Notes: generated by a model from the letters alone, not told the origin. Shown: positions 1-8,347, counted from the first letter of the stretch. The stretch is DNA of 64,000 nt from Marinibium conchae (GCF_015595035.1 NZ_JADNRN010000003.1:558001-622000), one strand, 5' to 3'. A program made the numbers and translations.

Positions 1-1
1 T

Positions 2-2476
2 GATTCATTCAGTGTTGATGTATCAGCTGGCAACCTCAAAACAACCGGCGGCGACGTTCTGATCCGCACCAAAGCTCAGGCTTATTACAAAAATGAATTT
101 GTAGACATTCCAGTAAAAACTAATGCCGACGGTTCGGTTGTGCGCTTAAAGGACATTGCCACGATTACCGATGCCTTCGAAGAAAGCCCGGTTCGTACTC
201 GCTTTAATGGCCAACAAGCAGCCTTTTTAGATGTGTATCGCATTGGCCAGCAAAGTGCGATTGAAGTGGCTGATAAAGTGAAAGCCTACATCAACTCAAA
301 ACAAGCGAGCTTACCAAGAGGTTTCACCTTATCCTATTGGGATGACGACTCTGAGATAGTCAAAAGCCGTATTGCCACACTCACCAGTAACGCCATACAA
401 GGCGGTATTTTAGTACTCTTGCTATTGACTCTGTTTTTACGTCCTTCCATCGCATTTTATGTGTTTTTGGGTATACCCGTGTGCTTTTTGGGTGCCTTTA
501 TTTTCATGCCTTTCATGAGCGTTACGATCAACATCATGAGCTTGTTTGGTTTCATACTTGTGCTTGGCATTGTGGTGGATGACGCCATAGTTACCGGCGA
601 AAACATTTATACCCATTTGAAAACCTCCAGTAGTAGTGAAGAAGCGGCGATTAATGGCACCAAAGAAGTGGCAACGCCAGTGACTTTCGGTATTCTCACA
701 ACGGTCGCTGCGTTTCTTCCCTTAGCCTTCATCGAAGGAAATCGCGGTCCTATTTTTGCGCAAATACCTTATGTGGTGATCCCCGTTTTATTATTGTCAC
801 TGGTTGAATCTAAGTTAGTACTACCAGCGCACTTAAAGACAATAAAATTACGCTCTGAAAAAACCTCAATGAATAAGTTTGAGCGACTTCAACAGCGCTT
901 TGCAGACGGCTTTGAGCACGCAATTATTCGATATTATCAGCCCGTACTTAAGCTTGCCTTAGGCCATAAATTAACCACGCTCAGTCTGTTTTGTGGTGTA
1001 TTTATTATCATCACCGCACTTATCATTAGCGGATGGACGAAGTTCGTGTTTTTCCCGCGCATACCCAGTGAAACAGTGCGTGCTAGCCTAACTATGCCAG
1101 CAGGTACGCCGTTTGATTCAACCAATCAATACATTGTACTAATGACAGATAAGGCATTAGAGCTGCAACAAAAATACACCGACGAAGATAGCAAACAAAG
1201 TGTAATAACCAACGTTTTGGCAACTACTGGCGGACGCGGAGGCACTACCAACGTTGGCGGCGTGCGTTTTGAAATCCTTCCCCCTGATCAACGTAGTTCA
1301 GACATTAGCTCACGACAATTAGTGAATGAGTGGCGGCAAATGATAGGCTCGGTACCCGGTGCCGAATTGCTTACCTTCCGAGCAGAAATAGGTCGTTCAT
1401 CTGACCCTATCGACATTCAATTAAGCGCAAAATCCCTAGCCACCTTGAATCAAGTTGCGGATAAGGTTAAAGAACGCTTGGCTACTTACCCAGGCGTGTT
1501 TGAAATAGCTGATAGTTTATCTGATGGCAAGGAAGAGTTGCGCATAGAGCTGACCCAAGCGGGCAGGGTAATGGGCTTAACTCGCACGGGTATTTCACAA
1601 CAAGTGAGAAATGCTTTTTTCGGGAGTGAAGTGCAGCGAATTCAGCGCGGAAGTGATGATGTGCGAGTCATGGTAAGACTGCCATTGCAAGAACGCAGCT
1701 CTATCGCCACTCTCAATACTATATTGGTGCAAACACCTAATGGTAGCCAAGTGCCGCTATCGCATGTTGCCACCCTTTCACCAAGTAAAAGCCCATCAAC
1801 CATTTACCGCGTTGACCGCTTTAGAACAGTGAGTGTCACCGCAGACATCGATAAAACCACGACCAACATGACAGTATTACAAAATGATTTAAGTGATTAC
1901 TTGTCAACGCTTCTGCAACAATACCCTGGCACCAAATATAGTTTGGAAGGCGAAGCTAAAGAGCAGCGAGAATCCTTTGGTTCGCTTGCATGGGCGCTTG
2001 TTTTCGTCTTCTTCATCATATACTGCTTACTTGCCATTCCATTTAAGTCGTATACCCAACCTATTATCGTAATGAGCGTGATCCCCTTTGGCATGATTGG
2101 CGCAGTTGTTGGTCATTGGCTAATGGGCATGGACTTAACCATATTCAGCTTATTAGGAATGCTTGCGCTGGTAGGCGTGGTTGTGAACGATTCTTTAGTA
2201 TTAGTCGATTACATTAATAAAAAACGTATTGAAGGAATGGCAACACTTGAGGCCGCCTTAACCGCTGGTGCCGCTCGCTTTAGGCCAGTCATGCTTACCT
2301 CTTTAACAACCTTTATTGGCCTCATGCCTTTACTCTTTGAGAAGTCGACCCAAGCGCAATTCCTAATCCCGATGGCAGTATCATTAGGCTTCGGTATTTT
2401 GTTTGCTACTTTTATTACCTTGCTCTTAGTTCCCGTTAATTACTTATTGCTAGATCGGATAGTAAGATATCGTTGA
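2..2476 (+). CDS. RND efflux transporter permease, 5'-truncated by window edge
   Basis: This is the C-terminal part of an inner-membrane RND (AcrB/HAE-type) proton-driven efflux pump. The reading frame is open from base 2, so the start lies outside the window; about 824 of the usual ~1020-1050 residues are present. Visible features are the end of the first porter domain, the TM4 motif GIVVDDAIVTGENIY with the paired Asp residues of the proton relay, a second periplasmic porter region, and a final helix bundle with GVVVNDSLVLVDYIN. RND permeases work with a periplasmic adaptor and an outer-membrane channel; neither is visible, so they may lie upstream. The next gene starts 150 bp downstream and is probably separate. 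Substrate cannot be predicted. The family assignment is very secure. Confidence 0.95.
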   Translation, partial: DSFSVDVSAGNLKTTGGDVLIRTKAQAYYKNEFVDIPVKTNADGSVVRLKDIATITDAFEESPVRTRFNGQQAAFLDVYRIGQQSAIEVADKVKAYINSKQASLPRGFTLSYWDDDSEIVKSRIATLTSNAIQGGILVLLLLTLFLRPSIAFYVFLGIPVCFLGAFIFMPFMSVTINIMSLFGFILVLGIVVDDAIVTGENIYTHLKTSSSSEEAAINGTKEVATPVTFGILTTVAAFLPLAFIEGNRGPIFAQIPYVVIPVLLLSLVESKLVLPAHLKTIKLRSEKTSMNKFERLQQRFADGFEHAIIRYYQPVLKLALGHKLTTLSLFCGVFIIITALIISGWTKFVFFPRIPSETVRASLTMPAGTPFDSTNQYIVLMTDKALELQQKYTDEDSKQSVITNVLATTGGRGGTTNVGGVRFEILPPDQRSSDISSRQLVNEWRQMIGSVPGAELLTFRAEIGRSSDPIDIQLSAKSLATLNQVADKVKERLATYPGVFEIADSLSDGKEELRIELTQAGRVMGLTRTGISQQVRNAFFGSEVQRIQRGSDDVRVMVRLPLQERSSIATLNTILVQTPNGSQVPLSHVATLSPSKSPSTIYRVDRFRTVSVTADIDKTTTNMTVLQNDLSDYLSTLLQQYPGTKYSLEGEAKEQRESFGSLAWALVFVFFIIYCLLAIPFKSYTQPIIVMSVIPFGMIGAVVGHWLMGMDLTIFSLLGMLALVGVVVNDSLVLVDYINKKRIEGMATLEAALTAGAARFRPVMLTSLTTFIGLMPLLFEKSTQAQFLIPMAVSLGFGILFATFITLLLVPVNYLLLDRIVRYR

Positions 2477-2628
2477 GTGCTAAGATCATTTAGCCATGTT
2501 GGCTCATCGCAAACTACCGCGCTTCAGCGCTTTTTAGCTGCCAAGTCTATTTGGCTGCACTAGTATCAAGTTCGTCACGCTGGCTCACAAATATGAGCTT
2601 CGCTAATAAACGATAAAAGGACATACTA

Positions 2629-3357
2629 GTGCTAAGATCAATTCTCATTATTGTTAGCTTAACTTTTGGTTATTCATTGGGGCTCAAGGCTCAGGACAAA
2701 AGCTTAGCTATTGAAAAAAACCGCGTCGCTGATTTTCTTTTCATTACCGATCGAAAAGGAGCTGATCCACTCAAAGCTGCCTACTTTGAAGATATGTTTC
2801 CTAGTGCTCAGCAACTGGGTTTTCAGCGCGGCACAGCTTTTAAGATCGACCGACCGCCAATAAGCGGTATGTATTACCCAGACTTTTTAGCCATTGGCAG
2901 CTGGCCTGGAAATTGGGAACAAAGAGCGCCACTATTCGGAGAACTAAGCAGCCAGAAGCCCGATATTAGAGAGCGTCGGCTAGCTATTTGGTCAAGCTTT
3001 AATATGCTCAACTTTGAAACGCAAACGGCGATTGATCTGCAGTTTGATAGCAGCAAAATATATGTTTTTGGGGCATACTGGAAGGCAGACCCTAAGGCTT
3101 TTTCTGTACTTAAAAAAGCATTTAAAAACGAGGTGAAACAACACAATGGCAAGTCAACATTATTGATTGAAGAGGCTTATTCAATGTTTGGTTACACCGA
3201 CGCAGCAGATTTTCTGTTCATAACCGAATGGGAGAGCCAAGCAGCATTTGACGCTTTCCAGAACAGTATGCATAGCTTCAAAAAAGAGCAACTCAGCAAC
3301 GCAGCACTTAGAGCCTCGAGTGAGTTCTATTTGAGTGTGCCACCCAAAAAGGGCTAA
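2629..3357 (+). CDS. secreted protein with duplicated ferredoxin-like (dimeric alpha-beta barrel type) domain
   Basis: A 242-residue protein of unknown function. The GTG start follows AAAGG by 8 bases. The N-terminus (MLRSILIIVSLTFGYSLG) looks like a signal peptide ending near AQ, so the product is probably periplasmic. The sequence contains an internal repeat: VADFLFITDRKG near residue 33 and AADFLFITEWES near residue 190, each followed by an amphipathic helix. A related strand, KIYVFGAYWKADPKAF, lies between them. This pattern resembles dimeric alpha-beta barrel proteins (ABM/DUF1330/EthD-like), but I cannot name the family. It stands alone between the RND pump and the polyphosphate operon. 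Confidence 0.7.
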   Translation: MLRSILIIVSLTFGYSLGLKAQDKSLAIEKNRVADFLFITDRKGADPLKAAYFEDMFPSAQQLGFQRGTAFKIDRPPISGMYYPDFLAIGSWPGNWEQRAPLFGELSSQKPDIRERRLAIWSSFNMLNFETQTAIDLQFDSSKIYVFGAYWKADPKAFSVLKKAFKNEVKQHNGKSTLLIEEAYSMFGYTDAADFLFITEWESQAAFDAFQNSMHSFKKEQLSNAALRASSEFYLSVPPKKG

Positions 3358-3402
3358 CGGCCAGTGCAGTGGCTTTCATTTTCACGCTTAATTCGTAATT
3401 GA

Positions 3403-3421
3403 TGCACATTTACTGCACATT
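3403..3421 (+). promoter_or_regulatory. direct repeat TGCACATT x2 at 11-bp period upstream of the VTC gene
   Basis: TGCACATT occurs at 3403-3410 and again at 3414-3421, exactly 11 bp apart. That is one helical turn, the phasing used by OmpR/PhoB-type activators. The sequence does not match the Pho-box 7-mer well, so the binding protein is unknown. It lies 50-70 bp upstream of the proposed ATG of the polyphosphate polymerase gene. Confidence 0.4.
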
Positions 3422-3425
3422 CTTT

Positions 3426-3462
3426 CGTTACCGTGGTTGTCAACTTGGTCATCGCGGTAACG
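3426..3462 (+). promoter_or_regulatory. inverted repeat (operator or 5'UTR hairpin) before the VTC gene
   Basis: CGTTACCG at 3426-3433 is the exact reverse complement of CGGTAACG at 3455-3462, with a 21-base spacer. It overlaps the possible upstream GTG start at 3433 and ends 9 bases before the ATG at 3472. This favours the ATG as the real start and suggests an operator or an RNA hairpin near the ribosome site. It has no U-tract, so it is not a terminator. Confidence 0.4.
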
Positions 3463-3471
3463 AGAAAAACA

Positions 3472-4332
3472 ATGGAGCTACACAATAAGCTGGCACAAGC
3501 CATCAGTCCTAACAGTATATTACCCATACTAGGGCGCACAAACCACCAAGTAAGCGACCACGACGATGGTCACCTTAATGCCCTACTTGATAGTTTTCAT
3601 AGCCATGAGTTGGCCGATTTAAACAAAGCTAATTTGATGGATCGCGTAGACGTTAAGTTTATGCTACCAAATTATCTTTTGCCCACACTGCTACGAGCAC
3701 TTAAATTTCACTACAGCGTGCTCGAGGTTGAGCAAAACCGAATATCGACATACTACAATGAGTATTTCGACACGCCCGATATGAGCTTCTATTACGCCCA
3801 TCACAATGGCAGACTCAACCGCTTCAAAGTGCGCCAAAGAACATATGTGGATACCAACACTCGATTTTTAGAGGTGAAGTTCAAAAATAATCAAAGACGC
3901 ACGATTAAACGCCGAGTAACTTGCCCGGAAAATGCCAAAACCGATATGGCATGTCAGCAATTTATTGCGAAGAAGCTAGGTAATCCCTTTGCACACTATT
4001 GCGTCACTCAACAAAGTGGCTACCGTCGAATAGCCTTGGCAAACGAAGCTAGCGCCGAGCGAGTAACCATCGACTTCAATCTTTGGTTCCGCGAAAACGA
4101 CGATGCAGACAAAATTCAACCCGAAGGCTTCTTTATCGCCGAATTAAAGCAAAGTCGACGTTCAAAGCTATCGCCGTTTTTTCAATTAATGACTGAACAC
4201 GTGATATCCCCTATCTCGTTTAGCAAATATTGCATAGGTTGCGCCCTGCTCTATCAAAACACATTAAAAACAAATCAGTTCAAACCTGTACTAACAAAAT
4301 TAAATCAATTTTCTACTTTCACCTCTCATTGA
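3472..4332 (+). CDS. VTC domain-containing protein (putative polyphosphate polymerase)
   Basis: A 286-residue protein whose bulk matches the VTC domain, the catalytic tunnel fold of yeast Vtc4 that makes polyphosphate from ATP. Basic and acidic residues typical of the tunnel are visible: DRVDVKFML at the start of the domain, RFKVRQRTY (Arg-x-Arg), FLEVKFKN (Glu and Lys), KRRV, and FFIAELKQSRRSKLSPF near the end. I prefer ATG 3472 over GTG 3433 because an inverted repeat covers the latter. The DUF4956 gene follows after 9 bp and a phosphate-type porin after that, an arrangement consistent with an operon. No transmembrane helix is seen, so it is probably held at the membrane by its DUF4956 partner. 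Polymerase activity is inferred from the family. Confidence 0.85.
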   Translation: MELHNKLAQAISPNSILPILGRTNHQVSDHDDGHLNALLDSFHSHELADLNKANLMDRVDVKFMLPNYLLPTLLRALKFHYSVLEVEQNRISTYYNEYFDTPDMSFYYAHHNGRLNRFKVRQRTYVDTNTRFLEVKFKNNQRRTIKRRVTCPENAKTDMACQQFIAKKLGNPFAHYCVTQQSGYRRIALANEASAERVTIDFNLWFRENDDADKIQPEGFFIAELKQSRRSKLSPFFQLMTEHVISPISFSKYCIGCALLYQNTLKTNQFKPVLTKLNQFSTFTSH

Positions 4333-4341
4333 GCACTTATT

Positions 4342-4971
4342 ATGACTGAATTAGCACTTCCCTTTATGTTTAAACTTGCCATCAACATTTTGTCTATCTC
4401 GGTGTTGTGTTACGGATGCTATTATCGCTTAAACAAAAATACCGACGTGGCCGGATCTTTTCTGTTGTTCGGCGTTGGCATCTTTATTATCACTAATCTG
4501 CTCCATGGCGTAGATATGTCGATGGAATTTGCCTTTGGCCTTTTCGCAGTATTTACCATGCTGCGTTACCGCACCGACGCCATCTCAATTAAAGAGATGA
4601 CCTATCTATTTTTGGTCACGGCAATCGCTTTACTCACCGCCGTCAGTAAACTTTCTACCCTTGAACTTCTTGCTTTGAACGGGCTAATTTGCGGCATTGC
4701 ATTCATAGTCGACACTCGTTTTTTGCGCAGCCCTTACCGTACTCAAAGCATTTCCTACGAGCGCATCGAAAATATAAAACTTCATAAGCGCCCGCAACTC
4801 CTTCAAGATCTTAAAACCAGAACCGGCTTAAACATTATTGATATTGAAATCGTCCATATCGATTTCCTAAAAGATGCTGCCGAGCTTAAAATCAAGTATT
4901 GCCCCGAAACAACAAGCGCTGTACAAAGAAGTGAAAATGAAGCTGATGCAATCTCGGGGCAAGCTTCATGA
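4342..4971 (+). CDS. DUF4956 domain-containing membrane protein
   Basis: A 209-residue inner-membrane protein with about four hydrophobic helices in its first 130 residues, followed by a soluble tail of roughly 70 residues. The pattern FAFGLFAVFTMLRYRTDAISIKEMTYLF is the recognisable core of DUF4956. Genes of this family are commonly found next to VTC-domain genes, as here. The stop overlaps the ATG of the porin gene by four bases (ATGA), so the two are translationally coupled. Its role is unknown; a plausible one is the membrane anchor or exit path for the polyphosphate polymerase encoded just upstream. Confidence 0.85.
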   Translation: MTELALPFMFKLAINILSISVLCYGCYYRLNKNTDVAGSFLLFGVGIFIITNLLHGVDMSMEFAFGLFAVFTMLRYRTDAISIKEMTYLFLVTAIALLTAVSKLSTLELLALNGLICGIAFIVDTRFLRSPYRTQSISYERIENIKLHKRPQLLQDLKTRTGLNIIDIEIVHIDFLKDAAELKIKYCPETTSAVQRSENEADAISGQAS

Positions 4972-6035
4972 AAGCCCAGTTAGCGTGTTGTATGGCTTTG
5001 CTGTCGGTGAGCACGATTGCTGCAGCAAAAGACTATCCTACAGTCGAATTCGATGGTGATATAAAGCTTGATTATGATTACTTTGAGCCGAATTTTTTGG
5101 AAGATGGTCTAGAGTCCGAAGATGCTATTTATCTTAGGCGACTCAGATTAAAACTCTCGTCGAAAATCACCAAGGACTGGTCTGCAGTACTCAAGGTAGA
5201 TACTCATGACGGTATTGATATTCGAGATGCCTACATTAAATACGATGCTTGGGATTGGGCAAATATCACCATAGGGAAGCAAAAAGAACCCTTTGGCCTA
5301 GAACGCTTAATGAGTACTAAAAGTCTGCCATTTATAGAACGAAGCATGGTTACAAGCGCATTTAGTCCCAATCGCTCATTAGGTGTCAAACTCAGTGGCG
5401 ATGAGGGTGCATTTAATTGGCAGCTCGGCTACTTTGAAGATGACGACGCTGCAAAAGGAAGTGCAATTACTGGGCGCTTAGCTTGGGGCCTAACCAAAAA
5501 CAAGAATCTGATTCATGTAGGCGCATCATTCAGCCAAAGAAACCTCGATGGCCTTGAATACCGTATCAATGAAAGACTAGAAGTAAACAGCGCCGACTCA
5601 CTCATTGAAGGTGCGTTTATCGATGCAACAGAGGCTTCGCTACGAGGTATTGAGTTCATTGGGCAGTATGAAGGTTTTGTCGCGACGGCCGAATGGCAAG
5701 ATGCCAATTACAGCACCTTGGACGGACACAATTATGACTACTCTGGTGGCTACTATCAATTAAGCTATTTATTTTCGGGTAACAATAGAAAGTATAAAGA
5801 GGGTATTTTAGCGAAAGTGAAGGCGAAAAATGACTGGGAATTGGCGCTGCGTCTAAGTGAGCTTTCACTTGAAAAAGAGCAAAGCGAGGCCCAAAGTCTA
5901 AGCCTAGGTGTAAACTATTACCTAAATAAAAATACGCGTTTCAGTGCAAACTATATTAGAGCTGAATATAAAAGCGAGGGCAGTAATGAAGGCGCTGGAA
6001 ACGCTTTGGCCTTGAGGGTTTTTTATCGTTTTTAG
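4968..6035 (+). CDS. OprP/OprO-type phosphate-selective porin
   Basis: A 355-residue outer-membrane beta-barrel protein of the porin P family, which forms anion channels for phosphate or pyrophosphate/polyphosphate. It has a signal peptide ending around AAAKD. Family hallmarks are visible: RRLRLKLSSKITKDWSAVLKVD, DIRDAYIKYD, the block ITIGKQKEPFGLERLMSTK, and FIERSMVTSAFSPNRSLGV. It ends in the C-terminal Phe (LRVFYRF) expected for BAM substrates. It overlaps the DUF4956 gene by 4 bp and completes a three-gene operon with VTC. That context supports a phosphate or polyphosphate substrate, which is an inference; family members elsewhere can carry other solutes. Confidence 0.9.
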   Translation: MKAQLACCMALLSVSTIAAAKDYPTVEFDGDIKLDYDYFEPNFLEDGLESEDAIYLRRLRLKLSSKITKDWSAVLKVDTHDGIDIRDAYIKYDAWDWANITIGKQKEPFGLERLMSTKSLPFIERSMVTSAFSPNRSLGVKLSGDEGAFNWQLGYFEDDDAAKGSAITGRLAWGLTKNKNLIHVGASFSQRNLDGLEYRINERLEVNSADSLIEGAFIDATEASLRGIEFIGQYEGFVATAEWQDANYSTLDGHNYDYSGGYYQLSYLFSGNNRKYKEGILAKVKAKNDWELALRLSELSLEKEQSEAQSLSLGVNYYLNKNTRFSANYIRAEYKSEGSNEGAGNALALRVFYRF

Positions 6036-6062
6036 AAAACCAGTAACGATAGCAATGGAGTG

Positions 6063-6233
6063 CTATTTTTCCGACTCACCAGATTCAGCTTCTTCCGTGA
6101 TTTGTTTCTCTAACTTTTTACGCTTTACAATATCTGCACCAAGCGACTTCTCAACAGTTTTTCTGCCAATGTAACCAACAGGCGCATACGGATGCTTGCG
6201 TTTAAAAAATTTTTTAAAGATGTTCAATTTCAT
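6063..6233 (-). CDS. small basic hypothetical protein (56 aa)
   Basis: An uninterrupted 56-codon frame with an ATG start, convergent to the porin gene and ending 27 bp from its stop. The product begins MKLNIFKKFFKRKHPY, continues APVGYIGRKTVEKSLGA, and has an acidic tail (EEAESGESEK). An AGGAG lies 15 bases upstream of the ATG, a longer gap than ideal. The balanced composition, with a basic head and charged tail, looks like a real cytosolic small protein, but I recognise no family. It could share the divergent regulatory region with the Pho-box gene. Confidence 0.5.
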   Translation of the reverse strand: MKLNIFKKFFKRKHPYAPVGYIGRKTVEKSLGADIVKRKKLEKQITEEAESGESEK

Positions 6234-6411
6234 AAGTTTTTTCTTGGACTCCTATCTATTATATTTTTTCGACTATGATTTACATGTCTTTAGTCAGTAC
6301 AACTAGAATGTTAAAACACATTTACCCAAATACGATGCTTGTAAATTCAATCGTTGCTAGCATTGATTTATAAAGAGTTTAGCATGTTTTGCATAAAATA
6401 AAGATACATAA

Positions 6412-6440
6412 CTGTCATAATTCTGTAATAAAAGTGTCAT
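6412..6440 (+). promoter_or_regulatory. Pho box: three PhoB half-sites
   Basis: Three 7-mers lie in strict 11-bp register with AT-rich 4-base spacers: CTGTCAT (6412-6418), CTGTAAT (6423-6429) and GTGTCAT (6434-6440). This matches the PhoB direct-repeat consensus CTGTCAT-N4-CTGTCAT. PhoB binding would replace a -35 element, putting the -10 near 6450 and transcription start near 6460. The gene just downstream would therefore be induced by phosphate starvation. A TSS near 6460 falls after the ATG at 6451, so translation must begin further down (TTG at 6574). Confidence 0.8.
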
Positions 6441-6526
6441 AATTGGAAATATGTGCAAAAACTTAGCACAAAAGAGCAATCTGTCGCTCAACGAAGACAG
6501 CTGTTCTGGCCTTATCTATACCGAAC

Positions 6527-6557
6527 GCCACAATATAAGCCACAATATAAGCCACAA
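6527..6557 (+). repeat. 12-bp tandem repeat (2.6 copies) in the leader of the Pho-box gene
   Basis: GCCACAATATAA is repeated at 6527-6538 and 6539-6550, with a partial third copy GCCACAA at 6551-6557. It sits between the Pho box and the proposed TTG start at 6574, in what should be the 5' untranslated leader. Possible slippage site; function unknown. Confidence 0.6.
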
Positions 6558-6573
6558 AGGCAAGGAGAGTGAA

Positions 6574-7308
6574 TTGACACAGTTAGTGAGACAATCTGTA
6601 AATAGTCTTTTAGTGTTTGTTTTTATTTATGCATCAACCGCAAATGCGAATATTTCGGGTGTTATGGGCCCGAATATCAAAGAAGGTGATCGTAGCTTAC
6701 AATTTAGAAGCGCGGTGTCATTCGCCGATGAAGATGGCGAGGAAGATGCGTGGGCGTATCGCCTGCATTATCAACATGCTTTCAACGATACTTGGCGCGG
6801 GCGAGTATTTTTGCAATATCGTGATAGAGGGAATTTCGAGTGGGATTCCGTTAGAACCGAGCTTCTTTATAACTTTAAAAAGACCAGCCCCAACGATAAT
6901 TGGTCAAGCGCATTGCGTTTTGATTTAAGAACACGCAGAGGCAGTCGTTCTGAAGATTTCGCGATAAACTGGGGCAATCAATGGGACTTAACTGAAGGCT
7001 TTAGAGCAAGAGCAATGTTAGTGCTAGGCAAGCAACTCGGCAGTAGTCGCACGTCCAACGACCTAGCAGTGCAAAGCCGAGCTAGTGTCAGCCGAAAGCT
7101 TGAAAACGGCCTGAGAGTTGGCGTTCATCTACTTAACCAACACGGTGAACTAGGTAATTTTGCATCCGTTAACGAACAGGGCGTTTTCTTTGGCCCTACA
7201 ATTAGTGGTTCGTTTGGTGATGTTAACTATGAGTTGAGATATTTAAACGGCGTGACCGATGCATCTGCTGATCACAATTTATTCTTTAGAATTACCACCA
7301 GCCTGTAG
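6574..7308 (+). CDS. PhoB-regulated outer-membrane beta-barrel protein (predicted)
   Basis: A protein of about 244 residues if translation starts at TTG 6574, which follows AAGGAG by a few bases. That start gives a clean signal peptide (MTQLVRQSVNSLLVFVFIYA ending ANA). The longer frame from ATG 6451 would put the start at or before the expected PhoB-dependent transcription start and place a tandem repeat in the coding region, so I reject it. The mature part alternates polar and aromatic residues in strand-like blocks (WAYRLHYQHAF, WRGRVFLQYRDRG, NYELRYLNGV) and ends LFFRITTSL, as small OMPs do. I recognise no specific family. The upstream Pho box argues for a role in phosphate starvation, such as uptake of a phosphorus compound. 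A strong terminator follows. Confidence 0.75.
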   Translation: MTQLVRQSVNSLLVFVFIYASTANANISGVMGPNIKEGDRSLQFRSAVSFADEDGEEDAWAYRLHYQHAFNDTWRGRVFLQYRDRGNFEWDSVRTELLYNFKKTSPNDNWSSALRFDLRTRRGSRSEDFAINWGNQWDLTEGFRARAMLVLGKQLGSSRTSNDLAVQSRASVSRKLENGLRVGVHLLNQHGELGNFASVNEQGVFFGPTISGSFGDVNYELRYLNGVTDASADHNLFFRITTSL

Positions 7309-7332
7309 AAGAACCCATTAACCTAAAATAAC

Positions 7333-7369
7333 AAAGCCCAGACTTAATTTAATGCGTCTGGGCTTTTTC
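7333..7369. terminator. rho-independent terminator, bidirectional, between convergent genes
   Basis: AAAGCCCAGAC (7333-7343) pairs perfectly with GTCTGGGCTTT (7356-7366), an 11-bp stem followed by T-rich sequence on the plus strand and preceded by A residues. It lies between the convergent stops of the Pho-box OMP gene and the exonuclease III gene and can serve both. Confidence 0.9.
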
Positions 7370-7390
7370 TTTTGTAGCAGAAGATTCGTC

Positions 7391-8176
7391 CTAATCGATT
7401 GCTAAGCTTACGCTGACAGGGCAATGATCTGAGCCAAATACGTCGGTATGAATGTCAGCGTCTAGGACTTTTTCTTTCAATGCACTTGAAGCCCAGAAGT
7501 AGTCTATACGCCAGCCAACGTTACGCTCTCGAGCACCCGCACGGTAGGACCACCAAGAGAACTTCTGCTCCTGAGGCTTCAACATACGAAAAGTATCAAC
7601 ATAACCGGCACTTTCTAAGTTATCCAGCGCATCAATTTCTTGTTGGGTATAGCCCGCACTCTTGTTGTAGTTAGGCTTTGGTCGAGCAAGGTCAATATCT
7701 CGATGAGCAGCGTTTAAATCACCACACATCACAACTGGCTTTTTCTCTTCCAAGGCTTGTAAGTAGGCGAGGAAGTCTGCGTCCCAATTCCCACGATAAG
7801 GCAGGCGAGAAAGGTCATTTTTTGAGTTTGGTGTGTAAACCGTGACAAGATAGTAAGCATCGAATTCAGCACAAATTACGCGTCCTTCTTGATCATGCTC
7901 TTCAATCCCCATATCCATTGTCACACTAATCGGCTTGGTCTTAGTAATAATAGCAGTGCCAGAGTAGCCTTTTTTAACAGCCGAATTGGTGAATGTATAG
8001 TAAGTACCAACTTCACTCATATCACCTAAAGCCTCAATTACTTGTTCATCTTGCGCTTTCGTTTCCTGCAAACATAACACATCGCAATTGAGCTGAGCGA
8101 AAGACGTTAAAAAATCCTTCTTCATTACCGCACGAATGCCATTAACGTTCCAAGATACAAGTTTAGTCGTACTCAA
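7391..8176 (-). CDS. xthA: exodeoxyribonuclease III (AP endonuclease family 1)
   Basis: A 261-residue Mg-dependent AP endonuclease / 3'-5' exonuclease of the base-excision repair pathway. Visible motifs are LVSWNVNGIRA (the metal-site Asn), CLQETKAQ (catalytic Glu), MCGDLNAAH (Asp and Asn), NVGWRIDYFWAS (RIDY) and the terminal GSDHCPVSVSL (Asp-His pair). All key residues are present and the length is normal. The start appears to be TTG at 8176, preceded by GGAGAG on the coding strand. It is divergent from moeA. Several families share this fold, but the spacing fits ExoIII best. Confidence 0.92.
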   Translation of the reverse strand: MSTTKLVSWNVNGIRAVMKKDFLTSFAQLNCDVLCLQETKAQDEQVIEALGDMSEVGTYYTFTNSAVKKGYSGTAIITKTKPISVTMDMGIEEHDQEGRVICAEFDAYYLVTVYTPNSKNDLSRLPYRGNWDADFLAYLQALEEKKPVVMCGDLNAAHRDIDLARPKPNYNKSAGYTQQEIDALDNLESAGYVDTFRMLKPQEQKFSWWSYRAGARERNVGWRIDYFWASSALKEKVLDADIHTDVFGSDHCPVSVSLAID

Positions 8177-8347
8177 GAGTCTCTCCGTATAAAAATTAGG
8201 AGCCAGATAATAGCTTTGTGATGGCTATTCATCAAGGGGGCGGTGAACACTCGCTCATTGTTTACTTGTTTCAGATTCTGATCGCGTGCGCCATAGTGTT
8301 ATACTTCATAAAAATCATAACGATAATTAGTTTCAGGGAATAAATGC

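Noticed and set aside
6451-6573. N-terminal extension of the Pho-box OMP from ATG 6451
   Set aside because: It would start at or before the expected transcription start, contains a tandem repeat, lacks a ribosome site and hides the signal peptide.
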